Origin: Entrophospora sp. SA101
Taxonomy: Eukaryota; Glomeromycota; Glomeromycetes; Entrophosporales; Entrophosporaceae
Direction of reading: 5' to 3'
DNA: 39,823 nucleotides
Assembly: GCA_958430865.1 (NCBI GenBank)
Contig: CAUDNR010001369.1
Span: 31,505-71,327, forward strand
Positions 31,799 through 39,823 of the stretch are shown one piece after another. The notes beneath the pieces are model-generated. The model was not told where the DNA came from. It saw nothing but the letters and a program-made list of their open reading frames with translations, and ran no database searches. The translations under genes were made by a program, and so were the position numbers. The number at the start of each line of letters is the position of its first letter. Position 1 is the first letter of the stretch.

Positions 31799-34396
31799 AC
31801 CATAACACAATATCTTGATAAAACAAAAAACAAAGATTGGTCGATCCTTGGAATCCTAGAATTTTCACGATTGAACTTGAAATTATCAGTTGCTACAATC
31901 AAAGATTTCAAGGAAGATCTATATGCAATATTATCTAAATATAAAGACAATTGTAATATTCATGTAAATGCCAAAAGCAAGGCAACAAAGATTTTATTGA
32001 ACTTTGACTCAATGTTTTTCACCACCGAAGTTAAACTATTCGTTAAAGATCTTGAATATCATGAGGAGGCATGAGTAAATGTCACATCCACATACACAGT
32101 TACAGTTTTAAAGGTAAGGTTATGAAAATCTGAAACCAGTATTTACAATAGACCAATGAACTTACCAAAATTTTTTAGGATCAGCAAGAAAATCAAATAT
32201 TTATTGATCAATTACAAGAAACATCCAATTCAGAGAAGGGAAAGGAACATGAGAAAGTTACTAGACCACTTGATGTGGAAGATGATCATTCATACAAACG
32301 TCAACATAAAGATGAAGAACTTTCAGATCCATTTGAGGTACTTGTATTCACATTGATTTTTGCAAAATAAAAAAAAACCTTCTCTTATAGGAATGTTGTG
32401 AATGCATACATAGGTTTTATTTGATGAAGAACCCTCTGTTGAATGGGAATTTGATACACCGAAACCAAGTTGGTTAGATAAAATAGCACACAAGCGTGAT
32501 TCATTAATTTACAATGCTTTTAATTGTAATGATAAAAGGATTCAATATGAATTATCTTTAGAGTAAGTGTTCAATAAGCATTGATTTATTTGATAATTGT
32601 GCCTCCATGTTCTAATAAATTTTTTAGACCAATCTGGTGGAAGATCATAGATCTATCTGATTCAAAAATTACGACTATTATAACAGAATATGAATTATCA
32701 GAGATTAATGAAAAATTTTCATCTCTTCTAGAAGATTGGACCACAGTAGAACCTGCACCCGAGAGTCTCCTACAGTCTCTTGAGAAGGTAAACAATAAAA
32801 ATTAATTTAAATTCTTTATTTTAAATTTATTAATGCATCTCCTTTGGTTCCCAGCTTGACAATGATCAACTTCGCACTATTGGTGAAATAGTGAGACCAA
32901 AAGGGACATACGGTGCTATTCTTGAACTTCAAAAATTATTAGAAAATAAAAAAGAGCAAAAAGCACCTGAGCTGAACAATTTATTTGGTGATGAAAAAGA
33001 TTCCAATGAAATAGATAAGCATAAGGAAATCTCACCATTGACAGTTGACGATCATACGAACTCGGATGTTGCTTTCATTCTTGATTTAATTCGATTTACG
33101 TAAGTTTTAACATTTAAGTACCAAATTATATGTTTTAAAAATTCTTATGTAATAATTTCATTTAGATGTGAAATGATTGCAAAAGGGATCGCTCAGTGAC
33201 CTAATTCTGAATGGGATATTGATATATTTATAAAGAGGCACATCTTTTCATGCTTCAATACTATTCTGGATAGTCATTTGTAAGTTTTTGTTATTTTTTC
33301 AATTTTTTATCATTGATAATAATGTTTACGCTTTGTTTGGTTAAGCGGAGAGGTTGTATCAAGAGCTTCCAGAAACCGCCGAGCAGATGCGATAGATGCA
33401 CCAAGTAATACAGAGGGCTATCACTTGGATTGGATGTTTATGGTATAGAAGATTCTTAGAAGTTATTATCAATGTTAATACACTTATTAATTTGATTTAT
33501 AGAGGCATGATTTAGGTAAAGAATTATGTTGGGGTTGAGAATTTTCTCTCTGCGAGTGTACTGGTTCAAAAATTGAAGACACTTCCAAGGTCTTTTCAAA
33601 CACTCTAAAAGTACAGAAAACTTTAAGAGACATGCACCAAAATTTAATCAAAGTGATATTTGCTGAGGGTGGAGGAACACTGTCGAAACTGGTTCTTCAA
33701 GCTAGTGCAAAGCTGTTGATGCTAGTGTTGGTTTCCAAAACTAGAGAGTTTTGCAACTGTGCGAAAGTCAAAAGGTTTCACCATAAGTCGAAACTAGTTT
33801 TGATTTTTGACTATTGACTTTTGATTTAGTTTTGACATATAACTTTAATTTTAGTTTTGACTTTCATCTCTTCAAAATAGTTTTGGCGACCAACACTAGT
33901 TGATGCCTGGGTTTTTATCATCGTATTTTCTTATGCGCACAATTCTTATCATCTACATTGGAGGTGGATTCTATGCATCCATGAATTTAGCTGACTTCTA
34001 TATCCCAACAAAATATCAGGAACTAGAGCTTATCATTAAAATATCACGTGTTATGCTTCAAACTAAGGTTAGTAATATTCAAACATTGTTGAATTTATAA
34101 CTTTACTTATGCACTTACTCGATTCTGTTCTTGTAGAAATTATTATCAGTTACCATTTCTCAATTTAAGCAAATGAAGAGCAGGGCTGAAAGAGAGAAAT
34201 TTGCGCCTGGAAAGGTAGCAATGCCTGTTAGACAGCAGGAGTGCAGATCTTTCCAAAAACCAAGAGCTTTGAAAACAAAAGGTCAGTGACAAAATTCATT
34301 TAAATATTATATTTAATAACATCACTGATCAAGATATTTTTTTCTTTTCCAGATTACCAAGAACCTGATGAAGGCTCGGTTTTTGATATTGTATAG
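31796..34396 (+). pseudogene. Ten-exon gene with three in-frame TGAs and a MITE in exon 8
   Basis: Hand-built exons: 31796-32113, 32179-32337, 32414-32562, 32628-32787, 32855-33099, 33166-33279, 33346-33442, 33503-34067 (minus the 33723-33898 insertion), 34137-34281 and 34353-34396. All nine introns have GT..AG ends, and phases join without a frameshift over about 603 codons. Lesions are TGA 32072-32074, TGA 33197-33199 (IAQ*PNSEWD), TGA 33536-33538 (WG*EFSLCE) and the insertion. Landmark stretches are SHFGEVVSRASRNRRADA, EGYHLDWMFM, KVQKTLRDMHQNLIK and MPGFLSSYFLMRTILIIYIG, the last hydrophobic. I associate this with a large Rhizophagus family of unknown function and remember Arg at the last two TGA sites. 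The ATG comes from the upstream MITE's tip, so the native 5' end may be lost. Confidence 0.65.
33723..33898. mobile_element. 176-bp hAT-type MITE inserted in a coding exon
   Basis: The ends are TAGTGTTGGTTTCCAAAACTA and, inverted, TAGTGTTGGTCGCCAAAACTA, 21 bases with two mismatches. A perfect 8-bp target duplication GTTGATGC lies at 33715-33722 and 33899-33906. Removing the element and one repeat restores the exon frame from ...SAKLL into MPGFLSS. The perfect duplication indicates a fairly recent insertion. The 184 added bases shift the frame and bring stops. Confidence 0.93.
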
Positions 34397-34980
34397 AAAA
34401 AATCATTATCAATGTGTCATATAATATCATATATAGCAATTGTGTATGAAGTTAACAAATAAAAACTTGATTTGAAGAAATGTGTAAACATTGAAGAAAT
34501 AAAATTTTCCTCATTTTTCTAATTGATAAAAAAATCAGATGCAGAAATTACATTTGGATACCATTTTTTGTCAATCAACTCATATTTGTCATTTATTTAA
34601 AAAAAAAATCCTACTATATATCCCATAAACCGTATTCACATGCCAAAAGTCTTATTTATTAATAATATCATAAGTCACAAATTTGTGACTTCTACGGTTT
34701 AAGAGATAATAGTTGAAATAAATTCTTTTGAATTTTTTTTTTTTTTTTTTCCCAAGTTGAAGTTTATTTTTATTAAAATATAATTGTGTAAAATATAATA
34801 ATAAAATACAAACAATTAAATAAAAAAATAAAACTACTGCCCCTGCTACTATTAATCCAAAGAAAAAAAAAATCTGGAATACATGGGACCAACTTGCCAT
34901 TTAGTAACTCAAAAATCGAACCAGCTAGGCCTACTTAAAGTTAATGCCTATGCACCTAACTGGTATTCTCGATTCAATGG
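34397..34980. other. Noncoding stretch with a possible retroelement tail
   Basis: Long A and T runs (34600, 34735-34750, 34863). An 82-codon minus-strand frame (34652-34900) is mostly hydrophobic and low complexity; I do not call it a gene. The position next to the fragment at 34981-35259 suggests 3' sequence of the same retroelement. Confidence 0.35.
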
Positions 34981-35259
34981 CTAGTTAACTATTACTATAA
35001 AATCCAACCACTCGCCTCCAAATCTAATTGAATGTAATATCCCTCTTTTACCCAATTCTAAATTGTCATTAAGGATATTATGATTATTAGATATTGTAGA
35101 TACATAATTTAATGGTTTCTTTTTATGTTTTTGCTTTCTATCTATACCAGCAGAATGTTCATTGATTAGCATTATTTCACAACGTGGTTTCCATATTTCT
35201 TCTAGAATTTCTTTTTGAAGTTCATTGACAAAATTAGTTATAATTTCTTTAGTGTGCAT
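34981..35259 (-). pseudogene. Probable retrotransposon polyprotein C-terminal fragment
   Basis: ATG 35259 opens 92 codons: VNELQKEILEEIWKPRCEIM, then EHSAGIDRKQKHKKK and a C-terminus FGGEWLDFIVIVN. The KEI..IWKPRC...GI..KQK pattern resembles what I remember near the C-terminus of LINE-type reverse transcriptase proteins in Rhizophagus. No polymerase motif is present, so this would be a 5'-truncated piece. It could also be a short independent gene. Confidence 0.4.
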
Positions 35260-35407
35260 TCTATTATTGAGAAATTAAATAAATTCTTTTGAATGCACGC
35301 TACGAGAATCACTACAAAATTTTGTTTCCAATTTTGGATGCTGTTGATCATCCTAAGCCTTAAATAAAGTAATTTGTGCGCTGAATATATGATCAGCACT
35401 TTTTGTC

Positions 35408-36954
35408 ATGGTAAAAAGTTCCAGACAACAAAAAAAAAATAGATTAAAGAACCAAAATTATTTAAAACTTTTGAAAAATAATGATAATAATAGTAACAAT
35501 CACAGCAACATTATTAATAACAATAACAACGATGATTCAACAACAAGTAGTGTCACTTCTCGTCTTGAGAGACTACGACAAGCAAGTTTAAATAATAAAA
35601 TTTCTTCATCTGCTAACAATAGCATTACTTCAACAAATTTTTCATCAACCTCATATTATTATTACTTGGCTCAAGAACAATTTGGAATTAATGATCAAAC
35701 AATATCAGCCGATAATATTAATAATAATAATAATTCGATAAGACAACGTGTATCAGGCCCTGCTCCACCTAAAAGTTGGCAAAGTGCTTGGTACTTTAGT
35801 AATAATTATGACGGTAAGATTCCTGACAAGACGAAAATCAATTCATCATCGTCATCATTCTATTCAAAACTTCTACAAAAACGTGTCATTAAGGAACGTT
35901 TGAAAAAAAAAAGAATTTGGGATGGTGAGATTTAATTTATTCCATGTAGAAGAATATTATTTATTAACAACGCTTTATAACATTTTATTTATTAATAAAT
36001 TTAGGAATCTCAAATTCTAATCCTTTCGAAAGCAACAACAATAGTGATATAGAATCATTATTAAATATTTGCGTTAAAGTAATAGCAATTAATATTAAAT
36101 CATACAACAACAACAACGATGACGACAACGACGATGATGACGACAATATGAATATTAATAAATCGAAATATTACAATTCGTATTTTTATTATTTACCAAC
36201 TCATCTCAAACAACGAATCTTATCTGGTTTAAGTATTTTTAATCCACTTAGCGATGACTTGTTAGATTTATTCTCAAGAGATTGTGAATATGAAGAAATG
36301 GATTTATCAAATAGTTTAATTACTTTTGAATGTTTTAAGAGAAATTTTTGGAAAGAATTTAACAATAAAAATATCAATAAATCATTAAATATTGTTGAAA
36401 ATTGGGAGGATCTATTATCAAAAGATGACGGAGATGGAAATGGAAATGGAAATGACGGAGGCGATGATCAAGATATTGAATTAATATCAAAACAATATTT
36501 ATGTCACAACAGTATCAATAGTAATAGTAATAGCAGCAATGATAATGAATCATTATTAACCAAAAAATATTTAACGAAATTTAGAAAGCTTAAATATATT
36601 AATTTAGGATTTTCAAATAATCTAGCATCTATTCCTATGGCATCTTTGTTGGTTAGCACTTTGCCTCTATTAACTCATTTATCAATAGCGGGATGTTTTG
36701 ATGCTAATAGTGGACCAATAGCTCTAAATATATTTTCAAATTTGATTAATTTATTATTTTGGGATTTATCTTATTGTGGATGGATTAATGATAAAATATT
36801 GGCAAAAGCTATTAATTGGGAAATCAATTTAAAGTCTTTAAAAGTTTTGGTTTTGATAGAATGTGGAAAATTTAAAGATTTAGAAGGATTGAAGCATAAA
36901 TTGATTAATACAAGAAGACTACTTGAAATTTGGACTGATAATGCAAATTTGTAA
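35408..36954 (+). CDS. Two-exon Asn-rich, LRR-like conserved fungal protein
   Basis: Predicted 488 residues, from exons 35408-35924 and 36005-36954 joined over an 80-base intron (GT..AG, phase 1). ATG 35408 is in a TGTCATGG context. Order: basic N-terminus, Asn-rich tract (about 24-42), SRLERLRQASL (51-61), GPAPPKSW (117-124), strongly basic segment (154-169), an Asp-rich run just before residue 221, LPTHLKQRILSGL (about 236-248), an acidic Gly/Asp/Asn spacer, then leucine-rich-repeat-like strands at about 368-374, 395-403, 422-430 and 451-459 (LKYINLG, LTHLSIAGC, LLFWDLSYC, LKVLVLIEC). A basic, disordered N-terminus with an LRR-like C-terminus suggests protein binding. I think related proteins occur across fungi but cannot name one. 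No breaks; it appears functional. Confidence 0.8.
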
Positions 36955-37550
36955 ATTACATATCGATATTAATATTTAATGTTTCATTCATTCATTCATT
37001 TATTTATTTATAGCATATTATTTTTTATTATCAGTGAAATAAAAAATTACTCTTAAAATTTTATATATTTACTGTATATGGGGTCAAAGTGAATGTGATG
37101 GTACAAGGGAATTACATGGTTCAAAATTTTAGCAACTTATTATACAAAGTATCTCGGTAATATGATTTAAGGAGCATTAGCATACCAGGACCTTCAATTT
37201 ATTAATAAAATTTTAATGTCGATTAGCAAAATTTTTCAGAGAAATTCCCACCAGACTTTCAGGATTTGCACATTTATTACATGTAACATTAAACTACTCA
37301 GGGTAACGTCTGCTAACAAAAATATTAAATTCTTTGAAATCCAAATTTTCATCTTATCCGAAATTAATCAAATTTCTTGGATCAAGTAATAATTTTTATC
37401 TTGTAAACATACCACTAGTTATTCAATTATTATTTTTTAAAAATTATTAATTATCATTTTCAACAGCAGCTTTAGTTATCAATTTCCTTAACATATAATC
37501 AGGGGAATATCTTTTATACTATCACACATATGGCATCCCTCCCTACGATT
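36955..37550. other. Intergenic stretch
   Basis: Includes an ATTCATTC/TTTATTTA simple tract just after the LRR-like gene, likely its 3' UTR. No gene seen. Confidence 0.45.
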
Positions 37551-38567
37551 GTTGGACCTTCTCAACGTTTTTGGCCTGATGTTTGGAGAGAGGCTCCACT
37601 AGGATCATTTTTTTAACGGTAACAGTTTGACAGCCTCTTTCCAGATACCCACGCCAACCGTGTTTGTAACAAATGAATTGTTCTGCTATGTTTTTGGTTG
37701 TTAACACTAATAATTCTCTTCATTCTTTTAGGATGAAGGTTCAAAATGTAATTTTAAAAACTTTAATGAAACACTCTGATCAAAGTAGACTATTTCAAAT
37801 TGTTTTGATCGCTTGTTGAAGACTTTACATCTGAGGATCTTACAGGAATTAAGGCAGAAATTATTAATCAGCTACGTTACATTAGCACATATCTGTCGAT
37901 GAGCAAGAGAGTCCATGAAAAGACAATAACAGATAATGTTGAACCATTTTTCCGTTCCATGAAAAGGATACAAACTTAAGTTAGGATTATTGGTTTCCGT
38001 GATCTATTTATTTATGTATGTAGATTAACTGCTTCAATAGGTTAATGAAAAAGCGTTGAATGTCAAAATAATCCATATAATTCGAGGTCAAGCTTGCATG
38101 TGACTTGTGACAAGATAGCTTCTCTACTTTCAGTAATATCTTCTACAAGCAATCCAGGTACAACTGTTGTGAGAAAACTAACAAAGATGACTATAGTAGG
38201 CAGTGTTGGCTGGCAATTGGATATTTTACTATGCCTTTTTGGTAATTTTGATGATACAGGTTATCAAAAATAGTATGGCGCACTCGATCACATGCATCCA
38301 AATATCCACTGATGATAGGATCGCAAAAATTATTTTGGGTCCTGCTACCTTTTTTTATAGTTGGTGTATGAAGGATTTGATGAATTGTTTAACGGAAAGG
38401 AGAATGATCATATCGAAAGTGAAGTCCATGATGTAATGATAGTAAATGTCACTTGTGGAGTGTATAGAATGCCAAACAGTATCGATTCGTTGGCAGAGAT
38501 ACTGAAAAAATATGTCCGAGGCCTGACCCATATCAATATCTTAAGAGGACTGGGGAAACTTTATTGA
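37551..38567 (+). pseudogene. Decayed multi-exon gene, family unknown
   Basis: Coding-like pieces on the plus strand appear in order: IVGPSQRFWPDVWREAPLGS (from 37551), GNSLTASFQIPTPTVFVTNE after a T-run frameshift at 37610-37616, EDFTSEDLTGIKAEIINQLR with VHEKTITDNVEPFFRSMKRI (37820-37976), SLHVTCDKIASLLSVISSTS (about 38090-38150), TKMTIVGSVGWQLDILLCLF, and a last open frame 38361-38567 (VYEGFDELFNGKENDHIESE, YVRGLTHINILRGLGKLY). An acceptor TTCTTTTAG at 37732 and other splice-like sites suggest introns. Between pieces are TGAs (for example FKLF*SLVEDF), a TAG where TGG would fit, and frameshifts. The exact exon chain is uncertain and I cannot name the family. Confidence 0.45.
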
Positions 38568-39680
38568 TATTATTATTATCTAGTATTAGACATTTTTGAT
38601 TTATACAATAGAATTTTTCGGAATAATCATTGACCTCTAAACCAGGAGCCATTTTAAATATATGCCAAATAAAGCAATAATAACTAAAGAAGGATCTACT
38701 GGTAAAAAGACCAAGAACGGCCCACATTTAAAAGATCTATGTTAAGTAAGTCTCCTTAAAAAAATATTAGAAGAATAATATGATTTTTTTACTGAAATAA
38801 TCAAGATCTATTAAACCCAAATAAATACTTCTTCAACTGATCACAAATTTATGCCCTTTTTGCTGGAGGATTTTTTATTAAGCAGTAAAGATATTTGATG
38901 TTGTTATTTGGCATATATTTTTCATTTTATTATCTGTGCTCTTACAACAATAAATAAAACAAATAATCGCACCACCAAGACCGTGTAAAAATGAAACTTA
39001 GTTTGAAAAAAAAAAGAGATAAATTGGCACAAGTCCACAATACATATTAAGATTAGGCGTCTTGATAAAATTATCTTTTTCGTTTGTTGCAAATGCATTA
39101 CGCTTCCACTTTCAGATCTGAAACCAGGCTAATAGAAAAGACTTTGATAGGCCCTTTTTGCAGCATCCTTTAGGGAATGATGAACTGTGGAATATTAATC
39201 AACAACCACCACTGTTGTAAAATTTTTTATTAGTCCTAAAAAATAATTATTTTGCTGTATATATTAACTCAAATGTATAAAGTTTAAAGCACTAAAATTA
39301 TTCTTGTTTTTGACATATATGATTTATAAAGGATTAGTGCAATTTATCCTTTTCATGTTGTTTAAGCTAGTCTTGTGTCCTAAATTACGCGTATGTCGTA
39401 TCATTACTGTGAACAGTATCTACAATAATTAAACCATCCATCTTTGATGTTAGCAAGAATGTAAACCCTGTAATCGATATCAAAATGAGAAAAAAATAAT
39501 AGTTTCAATTTTTGACATGCTGCAAGATATTTGACTAGCCCAAATCCTGTCCTGTTATACAGCAAATAACAATAATAATAAAATTACGAGATCGGATCTA
39601 TGCGTTATATAATGCCGTTGTGATGATATTTTTAAAATATAATGGGAAGCTCAAATGCTATATATATATTGGTGAAAATA
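38568..39680. other. Noncoding stretch
   Basis: AT-rich, no gene, RNA gene or clear repeat recognised in 1.1 kb. A 64-codon minus-strand frame (38533-38727) overlaps the end of the preceding gene and is unconvincing. Confidence 0.45.
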
Positions 39681-39823
39681 CACTCACTGGTCATAAATAT
39701 AAGGACACTTGCAGATCACTGGAAATAATTGAACAAAGAAACATGAAAAAAAAATAAAAATTTTATTAACCTAATTGCATTTGCTTATTAAGTAAAAATT
39801 CATCGCCATATCAAATAGTATAG
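39681..39823 (+). mobile_element. Start of a Tc1/mariner-type element cut by the window end
   Basis: TA (39679-39680) is followed by CACTCACTGGTCATAAATAT and AAGGACACTT, closely resembling Tc1-like ends (CACTGGTCA...GGACACTT). The rest of the element would lie beyond the window. Only one end is visible. Confidence 0.5.

Noticed and set aside
32586..32795. 69-codon minus-strand frame
   Set aside because: Antisense to exon 4 of the ten-exon gene.
34652..34930. Pol III box B-like GGTTCGATTTT on the minus strand, suggesting a tRNA or SINE
   Set aside because: No cloverleaf, no convincing A box at the right distance and no CC after the GGTTCGA core. I found no tRNA or rRNA gene anywhere in the window.

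Overview
The window looks like a scaffold from an arbuscular mycorrhizal fungus, probably Rhizophagus or a close relative. The evidence is very AT-rich DNA, short AT-rich introns with GT..AG ends, a tyrosine-kinase-like kinase with the N-terminal CxxC...CxxC block known from that genus, a decayed Crinkler-type gene, and dense DNA-transposon debris. The scaffold is three contigs joined by N runs of exactly 10 (12167-12176) and exactly 1000 (24095-25094). Long-range order across those joins is therefore not proven.

Contig A (1-12166): an 18-bp tandem array, a gene-poor block R (232-2812) ending in a non-autonomous hAT-like element, then a block of about 8 kb (3009-10966) with a pogo/Tigger-like transposase fossil, several MITEs and an intact three-exon protein kinase. 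Contig B (12177-24094): the same tandem array expanded as a higher-order repeat, R again in the same orientation, then the kinase/transposase block in inverted orientation (15061-22588), then a decayed Crinkler-type P-loop NTPase/nuclease gene truncated by a MITE. The two kinase loci encode identical proteins. Both block edges lie at or within a few bases of transposon ends.

Contig C (25095-39823): remnants of a pogo-type terminal repeat, then a series of gene fossils. These are a coiled-coil gene (minus), a SAP-like gene, a frameshifted small Cys-rich ORF, a ten-exon gene whose splice sites are all preserved, and a decayed gene at 37551-38567. One apparently intact two-exon gene (35408-36954) encodes an Asn-rich, LRR-like protein. 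The recurrent lesion in the fossils is an in-frame TGA, mostly where Arg (CGA) would fit. Three of four differences between two copies of a 151-bp MITE are also CpG transitions. The best single explanation I see is decay by deamination of methylated CpG, which is an inference.

There is no operon-like organisation. The window is best read as a transposon-rich accessory region of a fungal nuclear genome with two or three intact genes among duplicated and decaying ones. Gene models were built by hand from reading frames and splice sites. Family recognition relies on remembered motifs, not on searches.
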